Of a stretch of 64,000 bases of DNA, positions 28,091 to 38,561 are shown one piece after another. The DNA is from Aliidiomarina maris (GTDB lineage Bacteria; Pseudomonadota; Gammaproteobacteria; Enterobacterales; Alteromonadaceae). The stretch's first letter is position 1. Every line of letters begins with the position of its first letter. The notes below the pieces were generated by a model. That model made no database searches. It worked only from the letters and a program-made list of their open reading frames with translations, and had not been told where the DNA came from. Made by a program: the position numbers and the translations under genes. The stretch lies in contig NZ_PIPK01000005.1 of assembly GCF_003987335.1 (NCBI RefSeq), positions 157,092 through 221,091 of the forward strand, given 5' to 3'.

Positions 28091-29080
28091 CTAGCGTGCG
28101 TCATTGGGTAAGCGCCAGCGCTCGCCGAAGCCAGCACTGCTTTCGCTCAATATGCCGTCGCCTTGGGGGCTAAAACCAACAGCCAGCACCGCAGCCCGAG
28201 GTGGGTGTTCGCTATCGCGGCCACGGGTTTGCACGGTATACATGCGCTCGCCATCCCTTGTGCGCCAGACTTCAATATGGCGTGACGGTGACCCAGTCAC
28301 TAAATAGTCACCATCGGGTGAGAACGCTGCGCTTAAAAAAGAACGATGACGCGCTCTGTATCTGAGTTCGGCCAATACTTCGCCGCGGGTGAGGTGCCAT
28401 ATGGTAGCTTGCTGTGCACTCGCCACTAAAGCGCTACTACCGTCGGGATTGAAACGCACGCGTCCGACACGCCCTTGCTCATTGAAGCGCTGGATGACTT
28501 GAGCGTTGTCGGAGCGCCATACCAGCGCGGTAAAGTCATCAGCACCGCTTATCACAAAACGTCCGTTAGCACTGACATCGACTGAATTAACGCGTTCGCT
28601 ATGACCGAAGAACTCGAGTCTACGGCCACTTTCAGGTTCAAAAATCAGCACCACGCCGTCACTTCGTGCGATGACCAGGTGGCGACCTCGATTAGATACA
28701 GCCACGTCAGTAATAAATGAATCTTCGTGGCGCCAATATCCGAGCACCGAGCCGTCGCGCACGTCCCACATGGCGACAGTTTCTCGGCTGGCAGCGACTG
28801 CGACGCGGTTGTCAGCAGATAGCGCTACACTCACAATTTGTGCTATACCATCTTGGTCTTGTTGCCAGTTGTGGCGCACTTGTTGGCTTTCCAAGTCAAT
28901 CAGGCGTAAACCGTGCTCGCTGGTAGCGACGACCGCCACGCTGCCGTCCTGGGCGATCGCGGCGGCTTGGGTGCGCGATGGCGAGCGTTCATAGCGCTCG
29001 TCCAGTTCGATACCACCAGAGCAGGCGGTAAGGGCTATCCACGACGCAATAACCCAACTGAGGCGATACAAGTTTCTCAT
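28091..29080 (-). CDS. WD40-repeat lipoprotein
   Basis: A 329-residue protein with a lipoprotein signal (lipobox LTAC near residues 17-20). The mature part has about six WD40-type blades, for example SVDVSANGRFVISGADDFTA and SAAFSPDGDYLVTGSPSRHI. It is likely anchored in the membrane facing the periplasm as a protein interaction platform. Partners are unknown. Its promoter region is shared with fkpA, which diverges. Confidence 0.8.
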   Translation of the reverse strand: MRNLYRLSWVIASWIALTACSGGIELDERYERSPSRTQAAAIAQDGSVAVVATSEHGLRLIDLESQQVRHNWQQDQDGIAQIVSVALSADNRVAVAASRETVAMWDVRDGSVLGYWRHEDSFITDVAVSNRGRHLVIARSDGVVLIFEPESGRRLEFFGHSERVNSVDVSANGRFVISGADDFTALVWRSDNAQVIQRFNEQGRVGRVRFNPDGSSALVASAQQATIWHLTRGEVLAELRYRARHRSFLSAAFSPDGDYLVTGSPSRHIEVWRTRDGERMYTVQTRGRDSEHPPRAAVLAVGFSPQGDGILSESSAGFGERWRLPNDAR

Positions 29081-29182
29081 TGGTCAGCACTCGTAATATG
29101 TGTACACTAGAGTCACTATAACAGTGATTCGAAGTGACGCACGAATAAACTCAATAACAACCAGACAAGATTGGAACTAGCT

Positions 29183-29917
29183 ATGAAAACGATGCAAAAA
29201 GTATTTGCAGTGTCAGCCCTAACATTGGCACTGAGCGCTTGTGGTAACCAAGCTGAGCAAGAGGTTGAAATCGATTTTGACGATGAAATTCAACGTCAGT
29301 CTTATGCCCTTGGCGCATCGATTGGAATCTATGTGGAAGAAAACCTGAGCTACCAACAGGAAGCGGGCGTTGAGCTTGATAGCGATATTATTATTCGCGC
29401 ATTTGCAGAAAGTGCACGCGGCGATTCGCGTATGAGCCAGCAGGAAGCAGAAGATATTTTGATTGCCCTGCAAGAGCAAGTCCAGCGTCAGCGAGCTGAG
29501 ATCGTTGGCGGGCGTGCCATGAGTGAAGGTCAGGAATACCTAGCGGAAAATGCTGAGCGCGATAATGTGGTGATCACTGAGTCAGGCCTGCAATATGAAA
29601 TTATCCGTGAAGGTGAGGGCGAGCGCCCGGCGTCAACGGATTATGTTGAAGTGCATTATGAAGGTAGCTTAGTCAACGGCGATGTATTTGACAGCTCATA
29701 TCAGCGCGGCGAACCTGCGGTGTTCCCACTTAATCGAGTGATTCCTGGTTGGACTGAAGGCTTACAATTAATGCGTGAGGGCGCGCATTATCGTTTTGTG
29801 ATTCCAGCAGAATTGGCGTACGGCGAGCGTGAAGTGGGTGGCGGACGCATTCCTGCTAACTCAACTTTAATTTTCGAAGTCGAGCTGCTTAGTATTGTTG
29901 GCGACGACGAAGAGTAA
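29183..29917 (+). CDS. fkpA: FKBP-type peptidyl-prolyl isomerase (FkpA/Mip-like)
   Basis: A 244-residue lipoprotein isomerase. I chose ATG 29183 (MKTMQKVF), which gives a signal with lipobox LSAC and C20. An N-terminal dimerisation helix domain (residues 30-130) precedes the FKBP domain (about 135-240: DYVEVHYEGSLVNGDVFDSS; VIPGWTEGLQLM; IPAELAYGER). It assists folding of periplasmic proteins. A TTG 12 bases upstream is a weaker start. A strong terminator follows. Confidence 0.88.
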   Translation: MKTMQKVFAVSALTLALSACGNQAEQEVEIDFDDEIQRQSYALGASIGIYVEENLSYQQEAGVELDSDIIIRAFAESARGDSRMSQQEAEDILIALQEQVQRQRAEIVGGRAMSEGQEYLAENAERDNVVITESGLQYEIIREGEGERPASTDYVEVHYEGSLVNGDVFDSSYQRGEPAVFPLNRVIPGWTEGLQLMREGAHYRFVIPAELAYGEREVGGGRIPANSTLIFEVELLSIVGDDEE

Positions 29918-29933
29918 GTCTGACAATAAAAAA

Positions 29934-29957
29934 GGTGCCGCTTGGCACCTTTTTTTA
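29934..29957. terminator. Bidirectional terminator between fkpA and rsd
   Basis: GGTGCC-GCTT-GGCACC with an A-run before and a T-run after, so it can serve both converging genes. Confidence 0.85.
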
Positions 29958-29967
29958 ATCGTTCCGA

Positions 29968-30447
29968 TTAGCTTTCTGACAGCGCAGCACGTTGTTCCAG
30001 TGCGTACATCAATTTGTCTTCCAGCTCCATTCGTACTTCCAATGCTTCACCCAGCGCTGACAAATCTTGGTCGAATTCGCGCAGTGCGGCTTGCTCAGTG
30101 GTCTCAGCATACTTGTCATTAAAATTCAGTACGCGTTCGGTAGTGACCGTGATAAGCGGATAAATTTGCAGCATCACCTGACGTGCGTCTTCGTCTTCAA
30201 TATCTGCAGCTTTCATCAGGTGTTCGTAAATCTCAAAGTGGCCGGTTGATACATAATCCACTAAAACTTCGCAAAATGCTTTAATATCAGCGCTAGACGG
30301 TAGTCCTTTGGCGCCATTATCATAAGGCGGTAGCCCTGCCATCTGGCAGTAGCGGATAAGCATTTCCTGCCGCTCTTCGAGCCAATTATCCAAGGCTTGG
30401 TGGTGACCACCCCAGCGTTGGCGGGCTGATTCATTGCGGCTTAACAT
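29968..30447 (-). CDS. rsd: Anti-sigma-70 factor Rsd
   Basis: A 159-residue helical protein of the Rsd/AlgQ family. Conserved parts include ERQEMLIRYCQMAGLPPY and LVDYVSTGHFEIYEHLM. It binds region 4 of sigma-70 in stationary phase. It is divergent from nudC, followed by hemE, the same neighbourhood as in E. coli. Confidence 0.88.
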   Translation of the reverse strand: MLSRNESARQRWGGHHQALDNWLEERQEMLIRYCQMAGLPPYDNGAKGLPSSADIKAFCEVLVDYVSTGHFEIYEHLMKAADIEDEDARQVMLQIYPLITVTTERVLNFNDKYAETTEQAALREFDQDLSALGEALEVRMELEDKLMYALEQRAALSES

Positions 30448-30573
30448 ACTGACCTCCTGGTCGTGGTATAAATTGATCGAAATGGGTTGATCAATGGCTC
30501 CAATCTACGCGGCTTAGCAACGGTGGGTCAATCTTTTTCCGTCACCTTTACACCTTTTTACCTGGGAGCAAAA

Positions 30574-31401
30574 ATGATAGTTCCACGCCCTGAAAATGCC
30601 CCTGATCAAGTGGCTATCTATATGATAGTAAACGGCAACAAAGTTTTGCAAAGTGTACCAGAGGACGCTGCAAATATTTTACCTCAGCTTGATTCCAAGG
30701 CGGTGGCTTCCCTTTGGCAGCATGCTGCATACCGTGCTCGTATTGGTACGTATCAAGGTACACCGGTTTACTTACTCGATACAGACGAACCGGTTGAATT
30801 AGCCGGATTTGAGTCATTGCCCCTGCGTCAATTGCTGCATCGGGTTGATAGTCAATTGTTTGCACTGGCTGGACGCGCATGTCAGGTCGCCTATTTTATT
30901 CGTACACACTTGTTTTGCAGTCAGTGCGGTCAAGGTTTAGAAGAAGTCACCGATGAGCTCGCAGTCTATTGCCGCACCTGTGATTATCGTACCTATCCGC
31001 GTATTTCACCGTGTATTATTGTGGCGGTATATCGTGGCCATGGGGATAGCGCAGAAATACTGTTGGCCCATGGCGTGCGTCATCCAGAGGGGCTGTATTC
31101 GGTGTTAGCCGGCTTTGTTGAAAGTGGTGAAACCCTGGAGCAATGCCTTGCGCGTGAAGTATTTGAGGAAACCGGCGTTGACGTCGAATGTATTGAGTAT
31201 GTGATGAGCCAGCCGTGGCCATTCCCACATTCACTGATGATGGGGTTTACCGCCCGATATCGCGATGGAGACGTTACGCCAGATGGTAATGAGGTACTAG
31301 CCGCGAATTGGTTTACGTTCAATGCGCTACCGAAAACACCACCACCCGGCACCATTGCGGCACAGCTGATTGACGCTGCCCGCACCAAGTGCGGATGTTA
31401 A
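30574..31401 (+). CDS. nudC: NAD(+) diphosphatase / NAD-cap decapping enzyme NudC
   Basis: A 275-residue enzyme that cleaves NADH and removes NAD caps from RNA. ATG 30574 follows GGGAG. Zinc ligands are C115, C118, C133 and C136. The Nudix box runs from G180 to V202 (GFVESGETLEQCLAREVFEE), and the NudC-specific SQPWPFPHS is at 212-220. A longer frame from 30487 uses a TTG start and lacks homology. Confidence 0.92.
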   Translation: MIVPRPENAPDQVAIYMIVNGNKVLQSVPEDAANILPQLDSKAVASLWQHAAYRARIGTYQGTPVYLLDTDEPVELAGFESLPLRQLLHRVDSQLFALAGRACQVAYFIRTHLFCSQCGQGLEEVTDELAVYCRTCDYRTYPRISPCIIVAVYRGHGDSAEILLAHGVRHPEGLYSVLAGFVESGETLEQCLAREVFEETGVDVECIEYVMSQPWPFPHSLMMGFTARYRDGDVTPDGNEVLAANWFTFNALPKTPPPGTIAAQLIDAARTKCGC

Positions 31402-31476
31402 AAACCGCGTTACTACTTACTGTCACGCCCAAGGCTTGATAGAATGCGCACAAATTTTATAAGGGGTATTTGCCAC

Positions 31477-32553
31477 ATGAGCAGCACGCTAAAGAATGAC
31501 CGTTACCTTCGCGCCTTGGCCAAGCAGCCTGTCGACCGCACACCCATTTGGATGATGCGCCAGGCTGGACGCTATTTACCAGAGTATCGTGAGGTGCGAA
31601 AGCAAGCGGGCGATTTTATGGCGTTGTGCCGTAATGCAGAGCTCGCATGTGAAGTGACATTACAGCCACTGCGCCGCTTCCCCCTTGATGCCGCTATTTT
31701 GTTCTCTGATATTTTGACGATCCCTGATGCGATGGGCTTGGGCTTGTACTTTGAACAAGGTGAAGGCCCGCGTTTTGAGCGCCCTTTGCGTTCTTTCCGT
31801 GACATTCAAAAGTTAGGTGTACCTGACCCTGAGCAAGAGTTGCAGTACGTGATGAACGCAGTTCGCACCATTCGTCGTGAGCTTAAAGGTGAAGTCCCGC
31901 TTATCGGCTTTTCTGGCAGCCCATGGACTTTAGCGACCTACATGGTGGAAGGTGGCAGTACCAAGAACTTCTCGTTAATCAAAGAAATGGCGTTCGCTGA
32001 GCCTGAGGCCCTGCATTTATTGTTGCACAAGTTGGCGCAGTCGGTGACGAGCTATTTGAATGCTCAAATTGCAGCAGGTGCTCAGTCCGTTATGATCTTC
32101 GATACTTGGGGTGGCGTATTATCTCCGCGTGACTACCGCGAGTTTTCACTCACGTATATGCAGCAAATTGTGCAAGGTTTAACGCGTGAAGCGGATGGCC
32201 GTAAAGTACCTGTCACATTGTTCACTAAAAATGGTGGCCAATGGCTTGAAGCCATGGCGGCGACAGGTTGTGACGCATTAGGCGTCGACTGGACCACCGA
32301 CCTGGGCGATGCACGTCAACGCGTTGGCGATAAAGTAGCGCTGCAGGGCAATATGGACCCGTCGGTGTTATATGCAAGCCCAGAGCGTATTCGTCAGGAA
32401 GTGCAGATTATTTTAGACAGCTACGGCAGTGGTAGTGGGCATGTATTTAATTTAGGCCATGGCATTCACCCTGGGGTTAACCCAGAGCATGCTGGCGCCT
32501 TTATCAAAGCAGTGCACGAACTCAGTGCTGGCTATCATGGTGACGAATCATAA
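31477..32553 (+). CDS. hemE: Uroporphyrinogen decarboxylase
   Basis: A 358-residue enzyme that decarboxylates uroporphyrinogen III to coproporphyrinogen III in heme synthesis. Signature parts are [20 protein letters not shown] near the N-terminus and [16 protein letters not shown] in the middle. I chose ATG 31477 (AAGGGG site 11 bases upstream) over the longer frame at 31444. It lies 75 bases after nudC. Confidence 0.94.
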   Translation: MSSTLKNDRYLRALAKQPVDRTPIWMMRQAGRYLPEYREVRKQAGDFMALCRNAELACEVTLQPLRRFPLDAAILFSDILTIPDAMGLGLYFEQGEGPRFERPLRSFRDIQKLGVPDPEQELQYVMNAVRTIRRELKGEVPLIGFSGSPWTLATYMVEGGSTKNFSLIKEMAFAEPEALHLLLHKLAQSVTSYLNAQIAAGAQSVMIFDTWGGVLSPRDYREFSLTYMQQIVQGLTREADGRKVPVTLFTKNGGQWLEAMAATGCDALGVDWTTDLGDARQRVGDKVALQGNMDPSVLYASPERIRQEVQIILDSYGSGSGHVFNLGHGIHPGVNPEHAGAFIKAVHELSAGYHGDES

Positions 32554-32671
32554 GCTGCATTTGCGACCAGTTTCGCTTTATAAGCGTTGAGGCGTAAAGC
32601 GCCTTAGAAAGAGTGCGTTACAATGGTGCCGTCGCATATTCAGGGTTAATAACTTGAGCTAGAGGGCAGTA

Positions 32672-33727
32672 ATGGCAAAACGTTATTTTGTAACGCCGCT
32701 TTCATTGGTAGGTGTTGTACTCGCAGGTTTCGTTGCATACCTGTATTTTTTTGGTGCAGAAGAGCAAGTGGCCGAGCGCCGCGATTTGACGCAACCTGTG
32801 GTCACTCACGAGGTTGATTACGTCGAGTTTCGTGACGTCATCGAAGGCCTTGGTACCGCACAAGCGAGTGAGTCGGTCGAAATCATGGCTCGCGTCACCC
32901 AAAACGTGCGCTCGTTGCACTTCAGTGATGGCGATGATGTCACTGAAGGTCAATTACTCGTCACCCTGAATGACCGCGAAGAGCGTGCACGGGTACAAGA
33001 ATTAGAGTTTCGTTTAGCTGAGGCCAACCGCCAACTCAATCGCTTACGCGAATTGGCGGCTGAAAATGCTGCATCGCGCAGCATGATTGACGAACAGGAA
33101 GTGCGCGTTGAGCAAACCGTGGCCGAGCTTGAAGTTGCACGCACCCGCCTTGAAGAAATGACTATCCATGCACCATTCGCAGGCCGCTTAGGCATCCGTC
33201 AGGTAAGCCGTGGTTCTTTGGTGCGCCCTGGTGATGTGATTACCACACTAGATAGCATCCAGCCCATATTTGTTGATTTTAGCGTGCCAGAAATTTACTT
33301 ACCTAGCCTAGCGACAGGCCAGCGTGTGTTCGGGGTATCAACTGCCTACCCTGGGCGTGAATTTGAAGGTCGTATTGTCAGCTTGGCCTCTCGGGTTGAC
33401 CCTCTCACTCGTTCTATTCAAGTACGTGCTGAATTGCCGAACAGCAACCGCGAATTGCGCCCTGGTATGTTGATGCGTGTGCGCTTGGAGCGTCAAGTTG
33501 ATACCGCGTTAATGATCCCAGAATCATCCGTGGTTCCTATTCGCAACGAATTTATCGTTTTCGTTGTCAACGAAGACAATATTGTCGAGCGCACTGTGAT
33601 TGAAATTGGCCGCCGTCAACCAGGTTGGGTTGAGGTGCTGAGTGGCGTGCGTGAAGGCGATATCATTGTTCGTGAGGGTGTGGTACGTCTACGTGATGGC
33701 TTACCTGTGTCACCGCGGGAGCAGTAA
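32672..33727 (+). CDS. RND efflux periplasmic adaptor subunit
   Basis: A 351-residue membrane fusion protein with an N-terminal anchor (about residues 8-25). The lipoyl half-motifs (VEIMARVTQNVRSLHFSDGD; HAPFAGRLGIRQVSRGSLVR) flank a short alpha-hairpin. It connects the RND pump that follows to an outer-membrane channel. It is separated from the permease by 3 bases. No TolC-type gene is adjacent, so it probably uses a channel encoded elsewhere. Confidence 0.9.
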   Translation: MAKRYFVTPLSLVGVVLAGFVAYLYFFGAEEQVAERRDLTQPVVTHEVDYVEFRDVIEGLGTAQASESVEIMARVTQNVRSLHFSDGDDVTEGQLLVTLNDREERARVQELEFRLAEANRQLNRLRELAAENAASRSMIDEQEVRVEQTVAELEVARTRLEEMTIHAPFAGRLGIRQVSRGSLVRPGDVITTLDSIQPIFVDFSVPEIYLPSLATGQRVFGVSTAYPGREFEGRIVSLASRVDPLTRSIQVRAELPNSNRELRPGMLMRVRLERQVDTALMIPESSVVPIRNEFIVFVVNEDNIVERTVIEIGRRQPGWVEVLSGVREGDIIVREGVVRLRDGLPVSPREQ

Positions 33728-33730
33728 ACC

Positions 33731-36700
33731 ATGTTTTTGTCAGATGTATCGGTTAAGCGCCCAGTAGTCGCGACAGTTTTAAACTTACTCTTGGTGATTT
33801 TCGGTGTCGTTGCGTTTATGGCGTTGCCTCTACGTGAATACCCAAGTATTGAACCGCCTGTTGTTACCATTAACACCAATTACCCTGGTGCCAACGCCGA
33901 AATTATGGAGCGTGAAGTTACTCAGCGAATTGAGCGTGGTATTAGCGGTATTGACGGCATCCGGTTTATTGATTCACGTAGTCGCAATGGTAACTCACAA
34001 GTCACCATCGAATTTGAAGCCGGGCGAGACCTTGATGCGGCGGCGAATGACGTGCGTGAGCGCGTGCAGCGGATTACTCGTCGGTTACCTGAACAAGTTG
34101 ACCCGCCGGAAATATCCAAAGCCGGCGCCGATGAAGACACGGTAGTTTGGTATAACTTGCGTTCAGAAGTCATGACCGCAGAGCAGTTAACGGACTACGC
34201 GCGACGTTTCATGCTGGAGCGTTTGGCGATTGTTGATGGGGTTGCCCGGGTTAACTTAGGTGGTGAGCGGCGCTACGCGATGAAGCTTTGGCTTGATCGT
34301 GATGCAATGGCGGCGCGGGATGTCACTGTAACGGATATAGAAAACCGCTTACGTGCCGAGAACGTGGAACTACCTGCGGGGACTTTAGAATCAAGTGATC
34401 GCGAGTTTGACGTTCGCGTCACACGCTCTTACTTGTCACCCGAGGACTTTCAGAATCTGACGATCCGTGGCGGCGGTGACGGTGGTTATTTGGTGCGATT
34501 GGGCGAAGTAGCTCGGGTGTCACTCGAAGCTGAAAACGATCAAAACCTGTTCCGTGCCAACGGCGTCAATATGCTGGGTATCGGCATTGAACGCCAAGCC
34601 GAAGCCAACACCTTAGAAGTGGTGCGCAACGCCGACCTTGAAATAGCCCGTATCCAGCAGACTTTGCCTGCCAGTATGGAGCTGTTTAAAGCCTACGACA
34701 GCGCCGTGTTCATCGAAGATTCAATTAATGAGGTGTATAACACCCTGTTTATCGCCATGGCTATGGTGGTGATCGTGATTTACCTATTCTTGGGTAATTT
34801 GCGCGTGACCATGATTCCGGCCATAACCGTACCCGTTGCCTTATTAGCTTCGTATATTGTGCTTGGCGCAATGGGCTATTCCATCAACTTACTGACCTTG
34901 CTTGCACTTGTACTCGCGATTGGTCTGGTGGTGGATGACTCTATCGTAGTACTGGAAAATATCTACCGTCGCGTGGAAATGGGCGACCCACCCTTGTTGG
35001 CGGCCTACCGTGGCGCGCGCGAGGTTGGTTTTGCAGTGGTAGCAACGACTGCGGTTCTGATTTCCGTATTCTTACCACTGATGTTCCTGGACGGCAACTT
35101 GGGGCTATTGTTCTCTGAGTTTGCCGTAGCGCTGGCCGCTGCAGTGGGTTTTTCAAGTATCACCGCACTGTCATTGTCGCCGATGCTGTCTTCTAAAATA
35201 CTGAAGAAAGGTAAGCAGAAGAAAGGCTGGTTCAGACGCGCATTTGACGCCGGTTTCGGTAAGCTTGAACGTGGTTATGAACGTGCATTGACGCGTACTA
35301 TTAGCTTTTCCAGTATGGCATTCGTTGTTGTTGCGTTGTGTTCCGGTGGGGTATACCTGCTCTTCAGCCAGCTCGGACAAGAATATGTGCCTACCGAAGA
35401 CCGTGGTAACTTCTTTGTTATGGTGCGTGGCGCTGAAGGTGCGAGCTACGAGTCAAACCGTCGCAATATGGAACGTGTAGAAGAGTTGTTATTGCCATAC
35501 GTTGATCGGGGCATGGTCGATCGCTTATTAGTGCGTGCTCCAGGTTGGGGAAATAGTGCGGGTGTCGTGATTGTCAATACGGTGAATTACACCCAGCGCG
35601 ATTGGTCAACCCAAGAGCTGATGGCTGAGTTCCGTGAAGTTCTTAACGACATCCCGGACGTCATAGCGGTGGCCAATATGCGCAGCTCACTCGGTGGTGG
35701 TGGCGGTGGCGGCCGTCCGGTTCGCTTTGTGTTGCAGGGGCACGACTTTGACCAGTTGGCAGAGTGGCGTGACATTGTCGTCGCGCGTGCAGAGGAAAAC
35801 CCTGGTTTACTGCAGGTGGATAGCAATTACCGCGAAACCGTACCTCAGTTATCGATTCGAATTGACCATGACCGCGCTGCAGACCTTGGTGTATCTGTCG
35901 GGGATATCGGTCGCACCCTTGAAGCCATCATGGGTACGCGTCGTGTGACCACGTACTCAGACCGTGGCGAAGAATATGATGTGATAATTGAAGGCGAACG
36001 TATGGACTACCGTACACCGTCGGATATCAATAACATTTATGTGCGCTCAAGTACTTCCGGACAACTTATTCCGATGTCGAACTTGATCACCACGGTGGAA
36101 GGTGCCACCGCGCCGCAGCTGAACCGTTACAATCGCATGCGCGCAATTACGATTGACGCCAACCTAGCCGATGGATACCCATTGGGTGAGGCCCTTGCGT
36201 TCTTAGAAGAGGTGGTACGAACGGATTTACCTGAAGAAGTCGCTTACGATTACCGCGGTGAATCACGCCTATACAAAGAAGGCGGTAACACGATTTACTG
36301 GATATTCTTACTCGCATTGACCGTGACCTTCTTGGTCTTGGCAGCGCAGTTTGAAAGCTTTATTCACCCGTTTGTGATTATCTTGACCGTACCGCTGGCT
36401 ATTTTCGGTGCTGCACTGGGCTTATGGCTTGGTGATATGACGATTAATATCTATAGCCAGATTGGGATGATCATGTTGATCGGTTTGGCGGCTAAAAACG
36501 GTATCTTAATCGTCGAATTTGCTAACCAGTTGCGCGACGCGGGCATGCGCTTTGAAGAAGCCTTGGTGAAGGCATCCACCTTACGTTTACGCCCTATCGT
36601 AATGACGGCATTTACCACTATTATGAGTTCACTGCCGTTGGTATTAGCATCGGGCCCTGGCTCAGAAAGCCGTGCCGTGATTGGTATGGTGATATTCTGC

Positions 36701-36880
36701 GGGGTCGCGTTCTCGGCCTTTATGACGCTGTTTATTGTCCCAGCATTATATGCTGCGATGGCTAAGAATACTGGTTCTCCGAAGTTACTGGCGAAGCGTA
36801 TCGAAGCCTATGAAGCCGAATACCCTGACCGTCGAGCCGAAGACATGGCGTTGGCAGAAGCCAATGCAGAGCGCCCATAG
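33731..36880 (+). CDS. RND multidrug efflux permease (HAE-1 type)
   Basis: A 1049-residue inner-membrane pump subunit. The first helix follows the typical SVKRPVVATVLNLLL opening; the proton-relay aspartates are in VVDDSIVVLENIYR. A Gly-rich stretch (SSLGGGGGGGRPVRF) lies in the second periplasmic loop. The family exports hydrophobic drugs, detergents or bile-like compounds. Substrates here are unknown. It belongs to a different RND branch from the island's metal pump CzcA. A strong terminator follows. Confidence 0.92.
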   Translation: MFLSDVSVKRPVVATVLNLLLVIFGVVAFMALPLREYPSIEPPVVTINTNYPGANAEIMEREVTQRIERGISGIDGIRFIDSRSRNGNSQVTIEFEAGRDLDAAANDVRERVQRITRRLPEQVDPPEISKAGADEDTVVWYNLRSEVMTAEQLTDYARRFMLERLAIVDGVARVNLGGERRYAMKLWLDRDAMAARDVTVTDIENRLRAENVELPAGTLESSDREFDVRVTRSYLSPEDFQNLTIRGGGDGGYLVRLGEVARVSLEAENDQNLFRANGVNMLGIGIERQAEANTLEVVRNADLEIARIQQTLPASMELFKAYDSAVFIEDSINEVYNTLFIAMAMVVIVIYLFLGNLRVTMIPAITVPVALLASYIVLGAMGYSINLLTLLALVLAIGLVVDDSIVVLENIYRRVEMGDPPLLAAYRGAREVGFAVVATTAVLISVFLPLMFLDGNLGLLFSEFAVALAAAVGFSSITALSLSPMLSSKILKKGKQKKGWFRRAFDAGFGKLERGYERALTRTISFSSMAFVVVALCSGGVYLLFSQLGQEYVPTEDRGNFFVMVRGAEGASYESNRRNMERVEELLLPYVDRGMVDRLLVRAPGWGNSAGVVIVNTVNYTQRDWSTQELMAEFREVLNDIPDVIAVANMRSSLGGGGGGGRPVRFVLQGHDFDQLAEWRDIVVARAEENPGLLQVDSNYRETVPQLSIRIDHDRAADLGVSVGDIGRTLEAIMGTRRVTTYSDRGEEYDVIIEGERMDYRTPSDINNIYVRSSTSGQLIPMSNLITTVEGATAPQLNRYNRMRAITIDANLADGYPLGEALAFLEEVVRTDLPEEVAYDYRGESRLYKEGGNTIYWIFLLALTVTFLVLAAQFESFIHPFVIILTVPLAIFGAALGLWLGDMTINIYSQIGMIMLIGLAAKNGILIVEFANQLRDAGMRFEEALVKASTLRLRPIVMTAFTTIMSSLPLVLASGPGSESRAVIGMVIFCGVAFSAFMTLFIVPALYAAMAKNTGSPKLLAKRIEAYEAEYPDRRAEDMALAEANAERP

Positions 36881-36915
36881 CGGGGGCTGCTTCAACTCGA
36901 TGGACAAATAAAAAA

Positions 36916-36937
36916 GGTGCCTAAAGGCACCTTTTTT
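36916..36937. terminator. Bidirectional terminator between the RND pump and the GDPD gene
   Basis: GGTGCC-TAAA-GGCACC with an A-run before and six Ts after. Its stem is the same as that of the terminator behind fkpA. Confidence 0.85.
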
Positions 36938-36953
36938 GTGACTGCCGTGCTGG

Positions 36954-37685
36954 CTATTGTTTATGCCAAATCAATGCCTTATCAGCGGTGGGTAAACCCT
37001 CAAGGACATTGCGCGCATACTGCGGGTGGTTGGTGAATATGCCGTCCACGCCCATAGCCTGTAGGTCTTTAATGTCCTCGGCTTGGTCCACGGTATAGAC
37101 ATAGACAGGCAATCCACGAGCGTGGGCATCATCAATTAAGGCTTGGTCGATAAAATCGACACAGGTGTGCACAGAGTAGGCGTCTAAGTCGCTTGCGTAG
37201 CGTGCGTAATCAAGCATACAGCTCGCGCTTAAGGCGCCTAAGCGTAACCAGGGTGAAGCCTGCTTCGCGCGTTGCAGCCAGTGGTGATTAAACGACGAGA
37301 CCAGTAGTTGCTCTTGACTAAAACCATAAGTGGTCAACGCTTGGTCGAGGTGTTCCCGTAGAATGTCTACTGGCACATCGCCTTTAAGCTCAATATTCAA
37401 CATACAGCGCCCAGCAATACATGCGAGCACGTCACTGAGGGTAGGTATGGGTTGCTGGTTAAATACCTTCAACCGCCGAATTTGCGCGGCGGTTAAGTCG
37501 AGCAAGCGGCCAGGGTGCGCGGTTAAGCGCTCAAGGTACCGGTCATGAAAGACAAACACCTCACCATCGACAAAATACACGTCGATTTCAATACCATCTA
37601 CTTGGCTATCCAATGCCCGTTGAATCGCAGCCAAGGTATTTTCCGGCGCTTCGGCACTGGCACCACGGTGTGCAATGATCAACAT
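36954..37685 (-). CDS. Glycerophosphodiester phosphodiesterase
   Basis: A 243-residue GDPD-family enzyme that hydrolyses deacylated phospholipids to glycerol-3-phosphate and an alcohol. The active-site start MLIIAHRGASAEAPENT and metal ligands in GIEIDVYFVDG...VFHD are visible. It has no signal peptide, so it is UgpQ-like and cytosolic. I chose ATG 37685, one base after the psd stop; the longer frame to 37754 overlaps psd and lacks family similarity. Confidence 0.9.
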   Translation of the reverse strand: MLIIAHRGASAEAPENTLAAIQRALDSQVDGIEIDVYFVDGEVFVFHDRYLERLTAHPGRLLDLTAAQIRRLKVFNQQPIPTLSDVLACIAGRCMLNIELKGDVPVDILREHLDQALTTYGFSQEQLLVSSFNHHWLQRAKQASPWLRLGALSASCMLDYARYASDLDAYSVHTCVDFIDQALIDDAHARGLPVYVYTVDQAEDIKDLQAMGVDGIFTNHPQYARNVLEGLPTADKALIWHKQ

Positions 37686-37686
37686 G

Positions 37687-38556
37687 TTAGTCGACCAAAG
37701 CGCCCATGACGGTACCCATGCGAGTGACATCTTCGGGTTTAAGATCATCGGCAAAGCTCATCATGCCCTCAGGAAAGGTCATCACAATCGTAGAGCCCAG
37801 TTTAAAGCGGCCCATTTCCTCGCCTTTTTTCAGGCTAACGGCATTAAAGCCGCTGCTTGGATAGTCCCAACTATGCACACTTGGCCCTGTTGGAGGTGTG
37901 ACAGTACCAGCCCACACGGTTTCAATGCTGGCGACAATGGTGGCGCCAACCAGGGTCAAGGTAAATGGGCCTTGCGGGCTATCGAAATGACATACCACCC
38001 GTTCATTACGGGCAAATAACCCGGGCACATTGGCCGCCGTTAATGGGTTGACCGAGAATAAGTCGCCCGGTACATACGTCATTTTGCGTAACACCCCGTC
38101 AAGTGGCATATGGATGCGGTGATAGTCGCGCGGCGCTAGGTAAATTGTCGCAAACTGACCATTTTGGTAGCGCGCAGCTTCTGCGTCATCGCCGCCCAGC
38201 AGAGCTGAAATTGAATAGTCATGATTTTTGGCTTGCACAATGCTGCGGCCATGAATCGGCCCAAGCTGCGATACCGCGCCATCAACCGGGTGGGCAAGTT
38301 CACCATCGCCCGCCAATAGGGGGCGCGCTTCGGGTTTCAGCGGGCGGGTAAAAAACTGGTTGAAAGTCGGGTAGTCGCGCGGGTCTTCTTGCACCGCCTC
38401 AGTCATATCAACTTTATAATGCTTGATAAACCAGCGCATAAAGGCTTGGGTAAAAATACCACAACGCGCACTCGCAAAGGCACCCATCGCGCGGGAAATG
38501 GCATGCTTGGGTAATACATATTGGGCTTTGACTTTAAATTGATCGAGTTTGCTCAT
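37687..38556 (-). CDS. psd: Phosphatidylserine decarboxylase proenzyme
   Basis: A 289-residue membrane-associated enzyme that makes phosphatidylethanolamine. It self-cleaves at the LGST motif; the serine that becomes the pyruvoyl group is S255 in FKLGSTIVMTF. The catalytic histidines lie in AHPVDGAVSQLG and DYHRIHMPLDG. It is placed between rsgA and a GDPD gene on one strand, as in many gammaproteobacteria (rsgA-psd). Confidence 0.93.
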   Translation of the reverse strand: MSKLDQFKVKAQYVLPKHAISRAMGAFASARCGIFTQAFMRWFIKHYKVDMTEAVQEDPRDYPTFNQFFTRPLKPEARPLLAGDGELAHPVDGAVSQLGPIHGRSIVQAKNHDYSISALLGGDDAEAARYQNGQFATIYLAPRDYHRIHMPLDGVLRKMTYVPGDLFSVNPLTAANVPGLFARNERVVCHFDSPQGPFTLTLVGATIVASIETVWAGTVTPPTGPSVHSWDYPSSGFNAVSLKKGEEMGRFKLGSTIVMTFPEGMMSFADDLKPEDVTRMGTVMGALVD

Positions 38557-38561
38557 GACGA